A stretch of 64,000 nucleotides of DNA from a virus: the IMG/VR virus record IMGVR_UViG_3300017963_000207, positions 48,881-112,880 of that record, one strand, 5' to 3'. Position numbers and translations under genes: made by a program. The notes beneath the pieces are model-generated. The model was not told where the DNA came from and did not search any database. It was given only the letters and a program-made list of their open reading frames with translations. The number at the start of each line of letters is the position of its first letter. The stretch's first letter is position 1. Below are positions 47,863-54,821 of this stretch, piece by piece.

Positions 47863-50800
47863 ATGACGGAGAAAGGCACAGGCTACATCCCATCGCCAGA
47901 GGACGAGCGGGACTACCCGCTGATAGGCCCAGGCGAGAACGCCCTCTTCGGGGCGCTGAACACAACGGTCCCCACCGAGCATCTAGCAATGCTACCGTTG
48001 ATCGACTTCATCCGTGATCAAGGCGGCACCAACTCGTGCTTTCCTGCGGGCACTCGCGTGCTCCTGGAAGGCTTTACAGAGCGACCTATCGAACAGATTG
48101 CTCCAGGAAACCGTGTGCGGACGCACACAGGCCGAAGCGGTGCCGTCACAAAGGTGTCTGAGAGACCCTACGAGGGGCTGCTGTATTCGATCAAAGTAGG
48201 AGGCTGGATATACCCCCTAGAGGCTACTCCCGAGCACCCCGTAGCCGTCATCGCCAACGTGTCCGCCAGAGCAAAGCACGGAGACTTCGAGCCTGGTGAG
48301 CTAACGTGGCGCCGGTTTGACGCGATACGTCCAGGAGATCGTGTAGTCATGCCTGCAGACACCCGAGAGTTCCCCGAGGACTATCGGTCTGCGTGGCACG
48401 TGCTGCGCGTAGCGGACTATCTGGAAGGGGAGTACTGGGAGGAAGATGGCGCTGTTCGAGCGGCCATGGGAAGACGGGGGAGTGAGATACCTGCGGAGCT
48501 GGGGCTCACCCCCGATATCGGCAGGCTTCTCGGGCTGTTCCTAGCAGAGGGCAGCTTTCTCAAACCCAGCGGCACTAAACAGGGTGTGGCGTTCACCTTT
48601 GCGCGGCACGAAGCGCTCCTCCACACCTTCGTCTTGGAGGCCATGAGGACACACTTCGACCTGGAGGGCCAGAAGGAGGAGACGGAGCAGAAGCCCAACG
48701 TCACAACGTTGCTATTCTACAGCTCAACTGTAGCGCAGCTGTTCTACGCTCTGTGCGGAGAAGGGGCGCTACAGAAGCGCGTGCCCGACGTGTTTTTTGA
48801 GACAGGGCGCGACGTGAAGCTCGCACTCATCCGAGGGTGGTTTCAAGGAGATGGGTCTCAAGACCCCGTTCGTCTCCGCAGAAAGAAGGACGGCACTGTG
48901 CGCAAAGCTGCGGCCGTTCAAGGAGTCACAAGCTCTGAGGAGCTCCACCGTGGGCTATACCGCTTAGCCTCTCTCTGTAACATCAAGCTCAGTACGCAGC
49001 AGAGAAAGGTAGCGGAGCATCAAAACGCTGCCGGCCGCGAGCTGAACCTTTACGGGGACAACATCCTAAAGGTGTTCCCCGATGCAGCACCGCGCCTGGA
49101 AGCCGCTGGGATAAAGCTATCGGGACGGACCCGCTACCGAAAGCACGCCTTGGGATATCTGTGCCGCGTAGAGGAGGTTTCTATGCGTGAGGCCCCCGCA
49201 GACACTAAGGTCTACAACTTGGAAGTCGAGGGGGATCACTCGTACGTTGCCGAGGGCATCGCCGTCCACAACTGCGTCTGGCAATCCATCCAGCAGCAGC
49301 ACTACATCGCACAGGGGGTACACGGGGTGCAGCAACGTCTACCCCTGAGCGTGATGTTCGGCTACTACCACACGCGCCTTCGCGGGGGCACGCAGAGGTT
49401 TGACAATGGCTGCTTCCCCAGGCTGGCCTGGCAGGTGGCGGAGAAGATCGGATTCTGTATCGAGGACCTGTGGCCCTTCAAGGAGCCCGAGATAAACCGA
49501 CCGCCGAGTCTAGATGCCACCTCCGGGGCCATAGACCAGCGGTGGGTGCACGGCTACTACCACATCCTCGGACGCCCACGAGAGGAGGAGGTCCGACAGG
49601 CCCTCTCAAACAACCACCCTGTGGTATTCGGGACCGTCGTCGACAACGATTTCAAGCGGTACAAGGGCTCTAACCTTAGCACCGAGCCTATGAAGCCTCC
49701 GACGGGCCACTCCGGACGCCATATGATGTGCGCAGTTGCGTACGATCAAGACGGTCTGTGGGTGATCAACTCGTGGGGCTGTTACGACGATAAGACGGAG
49801 ATTCTAACCGCCGCTGGGTGGAAGTCTTTTGCTGATGTCGTGGTGGGTGAGCCCGTCGCAACGCTTAATAGCCACGGGGAGCTGGAGTACCAGAATACGA
49901 CTGACGTTCAACGCTACATCTACGACGGAGAGTTGTGGTCTTACCAGTCCCAAGGCGTAGACCTTGTTGTGACGCCAAACCACAACATGCTCATAGGACG
50001 CCGTTGTCGCGAAGGCGGTAAGCGCGTCCCCAAGTGGGAGCGCGTTCCGGCTGATCGCATCAACACCAAACACTTCTTGATGAAGAAAACGGCTGCCTGG
50101 TCAGGCGAAGAGCCTCCTTACATTGAGGTCGGTCCCCACAGGATACCAACGGAGCTTTGGGTCGAGTTCCTCGGCTACTTCTTGTCCGAAGGTCATGCCC
50201 GAGAGAACGTGGTCCAACGGCCGGAGCGTGTGGCGCTTAACGGTACGACAGGTCGCGAGAAGCGGTACAGCGCGTGCAGCGAAACTCAGTACCTGGTGGG
50301 TATCCATCAAACCAAGTCTGAAGGTGTCTTCAAGATGGGCGCCTGTCTACGTCGCATGCCTGCCGCCTTCACCCGCATAACAGGGGGTTGGCAGGCAACA
50401 TCTAGCCCACTGTGCGAGCATCTTCTCCCGCTCGGAAAAGCGCATCAGAAGTACATTCCTCCCTACGTCAAAAGGCTCTCTCCTCGGCTTCTACGAGTGT
50501 TCCTGAAGGCCGCTTGTCTCGGCGACGGCTCCCCTGTAGGCCGCAACGGCAGCGTCTACTACACCTCGTCCAAGCGGCTTGCTGACGATATACAGGAGGT
50601 TGCACTAAAGGCCGGGATGTGTGCAGATATACGCGAGGATGATCGCCGCGGTCGTACTAATGCGCGGGGGACCACTCGCTATGTGAACTACCAGGTGGCA
50701 ATCAAACCCGTGAGGGGAGAAACCAAACCCAAAGGAGGCTTCACGCCAACAAAGATCCCCTACAAAGGTTTCGTGCGCTGCGTCACAGTACCGAACGGTC

Positions 50801-50973
50801 TGGTCTATGTTCGACGCAATGGTAAGGCGGTCTGGTCGGGCAACTCCGACTGGGGCTGCCCGGACCCATCAGGGTTCTATCGATCGGGGTTCTTTCATAT
50901 GTCCTGGGAATGGGTAAACTGGTCAAGTGCCACTGATTGGTGGGCCGTCCAATACCCAAAGATGTTCGTTTAG
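47863..50973 (+). CDS. Papain-like (C1) cysteine protease with two inteins
   Basis: 1036-residue precursor, 269 after splicing, from ATG 47863 with AGGAGG upstream. Spliced, it has a C1 protease layout: DQGGTNSCVWQS (active-site Cys), GHSGRHMMCAVAYD (active-site His) and VINSWGSDWG (active-site Asn). Intein 1 ends exactly before the catalytic Cys, which is its +1 residue; intein 2 splits NSWG/SDWG beside the catalytic Asn. No signal peptide or TM is seen. Its place after a membrane protein and a lipoprotein fits a role in prohead processing, lysis or tail function; which is unknown. Unspliced protein should be an inactive zymogen. Confidence 0.85.
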   Translation: MTEKGTGYIPSPEDERDYPLIGPGENALFGALNTTVPTEHLAMLPLIDFIRDQGGTNSCFPAGTRVLLEGFTERPIEQIAPGNRVRTHTGRSGAVTKVSERPYEGLLYSIKVGGWIYPLEATPEHPVAVIANVSARAKHGDFEPGELTWRRFDAIRPGDRVVMPADTREFPEDYRSAWHVLRVADYLEGEYWEEDGAVRAAMGRRGSEIPAELGLTPDIGRLLGLFLAEGSFLKPSGTKQGVAFTFARHEALLHTFVLEAMRTHFDLEGQKEETEQKPNVTTLLFYSSTVAQLFYALCGEGALQKRVPDVFFETGRDVKLALIRGWFQGDGSQDPVRLRRKKDGTVRKAAAVQGVTSSEELHRGLYRLASLCNIKLSTQQRKVAEHQNAAGRELNLYGDNILKVFPDAAPRLEAAGIKLSGRTRYRKHALGYLCRVEEVSMREAPADTKVYNLEVEGDHSYVAEGIAVHNCVWQSIQQQHYIAQGVHGVQQRLPLSVMFGYYHTRLRGGTQRFDNGCFPRLAWQVAEKIGFCIEDLWPFKEPEINRPPSLDATSGAIDQRWVHGYYHILGRPREEEVRQALSNNHPVVFGTVVDNDFKRYKGSNLSTEPMKPPTGHSGRHMMCAVAYDQDGLWVINSWGCYDDKTEILTAAGWKSFADVVVGEPVATLNSHGELEYQNTTDVQRYIYDGELWSYQSQGVDLVVTPNHNMLIGRRCREGGKRVPKWERVPADRINTKHFLMKKTAAWSGEEPPYIEVGPHRIPTELWVEFLGYFLSEGHARENVVQRPERVALNGTTGREKRYSACSETQYLVGIHQTKSEGVFKMGACLRRMPAAFTRITGGWQATSSPLCEHLLPLGKAHQKYIPPYVKRLSPRLLRVFLKAACLGDGSPVGRNGSVYYTSSKRLADDIQEVALKAGMCADIREDDRRGRTNARGTTRYVNYQVAIKPVRGETKPKGGFTPTKIPYKGFVRCVTVPNGLVYVRRNGKAVWSGNSDWGCPDPSGFYRSGFFHMSWEWVNWSSATDWWAVQYPKMFV
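48037..49272 (+). mobile_element. Intein 1 of the C1 protease (412 aa)
   Basis: Residues 59-470. Starts CFPAGTRVLLEGFTERP, block B ATPEHPVAV, LAGLIDADG-type motifs LLGLFLAEGSF (Glu in place of the first Asp) and LIRGWFQGDGS, ends VAEGIAVHN followed by the protease catalytic Cys. Confidence 0.95.
49780..50844 (+). mobile_element. Intein 2 of the C1 protease (355 aa)
   Basis: Residues 640-994. Starts CYDDKTEILTAAGWKSF, block B VTPNHNMLI, LAGLIDADG-type motifs FLGYFLSEGHA and FLKAACLGDGS, ends GKAVWSGN then Ser. Confidence 0.93.
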
Positions 50974-50985
50974 GAGACCAACACA

Positions 50986-51342
50986 ATGAATCGTGAGCTA
51001 AACCGCTTGTTAGAGAGCGTACGTGCAGAGCTGGCAGAGGGCCTCCCCAAAGGGAAGTACCTGGGCCTACGAGACGCAAAAAGCATCGACATGAACCGTG
51101 TCCGGGTTGATCTAGAGACCACCTCTGGGGACAATCTAGGGGGCAACATCGAAACCCTCTTGAGAGGTGAGGACGATGTAAGGTGGCTTACGAGGCCGCC
51201 GCGACGAGGGGAGGGCACCGCGAGCTTCACCATCTTCGTCCGGGACCCGGACGAGTTCAAGTACCTGTGGAACACGTTGGAGCGTGCAGAGATCTACGAC
51301 GACACTATCCTAAACTTCTACGTCAGCGTCACGGACATCTAG
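50986..51342 (+). CDS. Hypothetical protein
   Basis: 118 residues; helical N-terminus (MNRELNRLLESVRAELAEG), then beta strands (ASFTIFVRDPDEF, ILNFYVSV). RBS TAGGAGA-like 8 bases upstream. No family recognised. Confidence 0.65.
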   Translation: MNRELNRLLESVRAELAEGLPKGKYLGLRDAKSIDMNRVRVDLETTSGDNLGGNIETLLRGEDDVRWLTRPPRRGEGTASFTIFVRDPDEFKYLWNTLERAEIYDDTILNFYVSVTDI

Positions 51343-51351
51343 GATATCGAC

Positions 51352-51693
51352 ATGCACCACCTTCCCTTCTTACTCATGCTGGCCCTCATGGTCTGCATGC
51401 TCCCCGCCTGCCCGGACCCTGTCATCCCTGGCCCTCAATGGGACGGGGGGTCTGTTGAGCCCGACCCCGTTCTACCCCCTGGTGTTGATGCCAACGAGGC
51501 TGCCTGCAAGCGCCTAGAGGAGCTGCAGTGCAAGTCAAAGGATGGGCGCAACCTCTGGGAGCCCACACCCGGCGGCGTCTCCTGCGTCGACGTGTTCCGC
51601 AACGCAGAGAAGAATGGGGTCAACCTACACCCTGCGTGTTTGGCTAAAATAGAACGCTGTGAGGATAGGCATCGGTGTACCGACAAGGGCTAG
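51352..51693 (+). CDS. Lipoprotein, target of an HNH-gene insertion
   Basis: 113 residues with a signal peptide and lipobox (MLPAC, Cys20) and five further cysteines, so probably disulphide-bonded outside the cytoplasm. Its last 16 codons (51646-51693) are duplicated at 52470-52517, on the far side of an HNH and a repressor gene, with mostly synonymous differences. The functional copy here ends tail-to-tail with the HNH gene, sharing a CTAG. Role unknown. Confidence 0.7.
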   Translation: MHHLPFLLMLALMVCMLPACPDPVIPGPQWDGGSVEPDPVLPPGVDANEAACKRLEELQCKSKDGRNLWEPTPGGVSCVDVFRNAEKNGVNLHPACLAKIERCEDRHRCTDKG

Positions 51694-52196
51694 TCCAGAT
51701 GCGCCCATAAACGGCGTGTGACAAGTGCATGCACCAGGCTCTCACTGACATGGTACTTCTCCGCCAAGCTTCTCAGGGACACCTTTCGAGGGACGTATCT
51801 CCGCCTGATGTCTCGCACCTGTTCAGGAGTAAGCTTGGCGGACCCGTTGGCTTCGCCTGGGTGTGCAACGTGTCGTCCTTTGGACATCATGTCTCTCATG
51901 TTATCCGTGTGGGTCCCAACCCACAGGTGCTCTGGGTTGACGCAGGGTGGGTTGTCACACTTGTGCAGAACACAGAGCCCCTCGGGTATAGGGCCGCGGG
52001 TAAGCTCCCAAGATACTCGGTGGGCATAGGTAGATATGCTGCTGAGTTCCTGTCGGCTCCCCTGCCTGAAGAACCCATACTGGGTACGGGAGTGTCGAGG
52101 ACCCGTCCAAAGCCAACAATCTCCACTACAGTCCACATGTTTCCAGAATCGCTCGGTCTCGACCAGGCCGAAGGTAGTCTGCTGTCTTGCTGTCAT
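51690..52196 (-). CDS. HNH endonuclease, free-standing, inserted in a lipoprotein gene
   Basis: 168 residues: N-terminal CWLWTGPRH and YAHRVSWELTRGPIPEG, then VLHKCDNPPCVNPEHLWVG, the His-Me-finger HNH signature of the phage HNH_3 group, then an AP2/NUMOD-like tail with a helix-turn-helix (SLRSLAEKYHVSESLVHALV). Runs opposite to its neighbours. Flanked by duplicated lipoprotein 3' ends, it is the likely agent of that insertion. It overlaps the upstream repressor-like gene by 4 bases. Confidence 0.88.
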   Translation of the reverse strand: MTARQQTTFGLVETERFWKHVDCSGDCWLWTGPRHSRTQYGFFRQGSRQELSSISTYAHRVSWELTRGPIPEGLCVLHKCDNPPCVNPEHLWVGTHTDNMRDMMSKGRHVAHPGEANGSAKLTPEQVRDIRRRYVPRKVSLRSLAEKYHVSESLVHALVTRRLWAHLD

Positions 52197-52423
52197 GATG
52201 CAGGAGGCTCCGCAGGCGTACGAAGACCTCGGACCGCGACTAGCTGGGCTTCCAGAGATTGCTCTGCCTTCGGCAGCTCCTTGGCCAAGAACTCCCCCAA
52301 CGCTTCCTTGATCAGCTTGTTTAGCGTAGTCTCTCTGTAGTCGGCTAGGAACTTGAGACGCTTGTGGGTAAAAGGATACAACCTAACAGTGATTTTGACA
52401 GGATCTTCGTCTTTTGACTCCAT
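52193..52423 (-). CDS. Ribbon-helix-helix (Arc/CopG-like) repressor
   Basis: 76 residues: a beta strand (VKITVRLYP) followed by two helices (HKRLKFLADYR, TLNKLIKEALGEFLAKEL), the ribbon-helix-helix plan. It probably represses itself and the HNH gene with which it forms a two-gene unit: a perfect GAGTATG/CATACTC palindrome overlaps its promoter just upstream. Confidence 0.7.
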   Translation of the reverse strand: MESKDEDPVKITVRLYPFTHKRLKFLADYRETTLNKLIKEALGEFLAKELPKAEQSLEAQLVAVRGLRTPAEPPAS

Positions 52424-52428
52424 AATAG

Positions 52429-52446
52429 GAGTATGGCGGCATACTC
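52429..52446. promoter_or_regulatory. Operator-like palindrome at the repressor/HNH promoter
   Basis: GAGTATG-GCGG-CATACTC begins 6 bases from ATG 52423. On the minus strand TATTAT lies at 52422-52427 with TTGAGT about 15 bases upstream, so the palindrome occupies the spacer, where a bound repressor would block polymerase. Confidence 0.55.
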
Positions 52447-52469
52447 AAGAGTTGCCGTCAAACCAACCG

Positions 52470-52517
52470 AAGATCGAAAAGTGTGAGGACCGTCACAGCT
52501 GCACCGACAAAGGATAG
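52470..52517 (+). pseudogene. Displaced original 3' end of the lipoprotein gene
   Basis: Sixteen codons ending TAG that translate to KIEKCEDRHSCTDKG, against KIERCEDRHRCTDKG at 51646-51693. About ten of the 16 codons differ, nearly all synonymously. No start codon or upstream gene body is attached, so it is the stranded tail left by the HNH-gene insertion. Confidence 0.75.
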
Positions 52518-52520
52518 CCC

Positions 52521-54038
52521 ATGACCAGCAAGGCACAATTGACCGAGGAGATGCGGCGCCTGATGGGTGTTGCGCCACGACCGCTGGGGCCTTGGTCAGA
52601 TAGACCAGAGGAGACCTGGAAAGAGCCGATCACCACAAAGCTCGATGAGGCCAAGCTCAAGGTAGACTGGGACGAGGGGATAAAGATAGTCGACCAGGCT
52701 CTGAACAAGCTTCGGACGACCGGCCCCAAGTGGCTGAAGGGCCTTGTAGGGGACGACTGGAAGGCAGGGAAGGTCCAGAAGACCAAAGGCAAAGGAGCCC
52801 AGAAGAAGTACACCGGGCGCCTTCGGCTCTTTGTGGGCCCCTCTGTCAGCAACGCCAGCAAGACCGTTGTGGTGACCCTGACGCAGACAGAGGCGCCGGG
52901 AGAGCACGACTACTACACCGGCGTATACACCACAGGGCTAATCGAGATCGACGCCTCCTGTAAGCTACTGTTGGGCAAAAAGGGTGTAGGCGGCGCCAAG
53001 GTGGGCCTACCCGACCTAAGCGCCATTCAGGACCTTACTGCCAGCGTGCTTACCACCTTTAAGCCTTACCTTGAAAAGCACTTTGGTAGCCCGAGTGGAG
53101 AGGATGCGAAGGACCTCGCTAAGGATACCCTAAACGACGCGGCACAAGAGCTACTACCGTGGCTCAAGGGCCTTACAGGCGACAAGTGGTATGCTTCCTC
53201 AGTGGGCCCAGAGACGCTGCGACTCCACGTCGGTCTAAGCTACGCCGACGCGCCGATCTCGATGACCATAATCCTGAAGTACGACCCCATCAAGGGGACC
53301 TTCACCGCAACAGCTCGCGCCTTCTCCGGGGAGGGGCTGATGGATAAGGTCACCAAGGACAATCTCAAGTCGGATGGTCTGCAGGGGGTTGTCGCCATCG
53401 CGAAAAGCTTACAGCCGGTGATAAAGCTGGCGTCCGAGGCTGCTCAAGAGGTCGCGGCGACGAACACCGAGGAGATCATCTTGGACGCTGTCGCGAACTT
53501 GGTAGCCGATGGTCTGGTGTGGCTAAAGGATGTAACCGGCGAACCGGACGGCTGGAAGATCACAAAACCTACGGAGCACGACCCCTGGATGTACTTCAAC
53601 CTGAACCCGCCGGGGAAGAGCTTCACCTTGACGGTCGGAGTGGTGGTTGACCCGTTGGACGAGGGCGAGGGCTTCCAGGTCATCACGGACGTTCTAGGCA
53701 AACAGGGACAGCCCTTTGCCCACCACGGTCCTGTGATCGCTAGTGAGGACGACCTAAAGGACCTAGTCAAGGTGGCTTTGAAGCCTGTTGAGAAGAACAT
53801 CAAGGAGGTCATCAAAGCGGAGGGGGCCAAGGTCCTTACCTTGATCAAAGATATTCGCACAGACTACAAGAAGATGCGCAAGGGCCTTGTCATGGCACGT
53901 GCCGCCTTGGAGTTCGTCAGCGAGAAGCTAGAGGTGGAGGATTTCACGGGGGTCGAGGCAAAATGCCTGGAGTTCGAGGAGAAGCTCGGCGCGGCACTCG
54001 ACAGCTCGAAGCAGCTTCGCTCAAAGCTCCCTTACTAA
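52521..54038 (+). CDS. Hypothetical protein with three internal repeats
   Basis: 505 residues. Starts MTSKAQLTEEMRRLMG and APRPLGPW, a signature shared with the next gene. Three related ~150-residue units each begin WLK(G/D)(L/V)(V/T)G followed by (D)(D/K)W (near 73, 213 and 329) and contain a beta-rich core (TVVVTLTQTEAPG, ISMTIILKYDP, FTLTVGVVVDP). The C-terminal ~90 residues are coiled-coil (ALEFVSEKLEVEDFTGVEAK). No family recognised; the plan suggests a structural or virion-associated protein. Confidence 0.65.
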   Translation: MTSKAQLTEEMRRLMGVAPRPLGPWSDRPEETWKEPITTKLDEAKLKVDWDEGIKIVDQALNKLRTTGPKWLKGLVGDDWKAGKVQKTKGKGAQKKYTGRLRLFVGPSVSNASKTVVVTLTQTEAPGEHDYYTGVYTTGLIEIDASCKLLLGKKGVGGAKVGLPDLSAIQDLTASVLTTFKPYLEKHFGSPSGEDAKDLAKDTLNDAAQELLPWLKGLTGDKWYASSVGPETLRLHVGLSYADAPISMTIILKYDPIKGTFTATARAFSGEGLMDKVTKDNLKSDGLQGVVAIAKSLQPVIKLASEAAQEVAATNTEEIILDAVANLVADGLVWLKDVTGEPDGWKITKPTEHDPWMYFNLNPPGKSFTLTVGVVVDPLDEGEGFQVITDVLGKQGQPFAHHGPVIASEDDLKDLVKVALKPVEKNIKEVIKAEGAKVLTLIKDIRTDYKKMRKGLVMARAALEFVSEKLEVEDFTGVEAKCLEFEEKLGAALDSSKQLRSKLPY

Positions 54039-54081
54039 GATGAACGCCATGAGATGACGAACAGGGAATGAGGAGAACAAG

Positions 54082-54819
54082 GTGAGCAAACTGCAAGAGC
54101 AGCGGCGATTGATGGGGCTAGAGCCTCGACCTATGGGGCCATGGGCTCAGGACGCAGAGGGCGCGGGTCCTCCTGATGAGGAGATAGTAGAGGCGACCCA
54201 AGGACCCTGGGTAAAGATGAACCGCGCCCTCAAGAAGGCAGAAAAAGACGGGGTCTCCTGGATCAAAACGAACGTAGCCGACCGAGACTGGAAGACCTCC
54301 CTAACCACGGCCGACAAGAATTACCCCTACGGGCGGCTGGAGATCTACCTTCTTAGCCCCGAGGGAGTTTTCGAGAAGAACCTCTGGGACCTGACCATCT
54401 ACCTAACGTGGACCGCATCCTTAAGCTCAGACACAGACCCCAAGTTCAAAGCGCGCATCCGTTTGGAGGACAAGCAAGGCCAGGTTCACGTGGAGGAGAC
54501 CAAGGAAGAGGTCAGCGCTGCGGACATCAAGGACCTCAAGAACCTGCTACTGCTGCCCAACAAGAAAGCTTTGGCCGATGCTTTTGCCCCCGGAGCCCAA
54601 CAGAAGAAGTCGTTGAAGGACCTCCGGCGAGCATACAAGGATGCTCGCCAGAACCTCGTCTCTATGAGGGACAAGATCGAGGTTCTCAGCCAGCACCTAG
54701 AGAAAAGCGCGCTCGCGGATGTAAAGGATTCGGCTCAAGAGCTGTACAGCATGGAACTCAAGCTATCCTCAGCAATAAAGAAGCTGCGGAACTCTGCGGC
54801 CACCGCCGCAGAGTTCTAA
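54082..54819 (+). CDS. Hypothetical protein, paralogue of the preceding gene
   Basis: 245 residues. Shares the N-terminal signature (QRRLMGLEPRPMGPW), a single repeat unit (WIKTNVADRDW, then a beta-rich core) and the C-terminal coiled coil (LRRAYKDARQNLVSMRDKIEVL) with the 505-residue neighbour. Its last codons encode, and are constrained by, a perfect 12-bp hairpin before the convergent RNR gene. Confidence 0.65.
   Translation: MSKLQEQRRLMGLEPRPMGPWAQDAEGAGPPDEEIVEATQGPWVKMNRALKKAEKDGVSWIKTNVADRDWKTSLTTADKNYPYGRLEIYLLSPEGVFEKNLWDLTIYLTWTASLSSDTDPKFKARIRLEDKQGQVHVEETKEEVSAADIKDLKNLLLLPNKKALADAFAPGAQQKKSLKDLRRAYKDARQNLVSMRDKIEVLSQHLEKSALADVKDSAQELYSMELKLSSAIKKLRNSAATAAEF
54789..54816. terminator. 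Perfect 12-bp hairpin between convergent genes
   Basis: GAACTCTGCGGC and GCCGCAGAGTTC flank a 4-base loop. It overlaps the last codons and nearly touches the stop codons of the two convergent genes (ending 54819 and 54822). It can serve as a terminator in both directions, although T-runs are weak. Confidence 0.6.
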
Positions 54820-54821
54820 CC

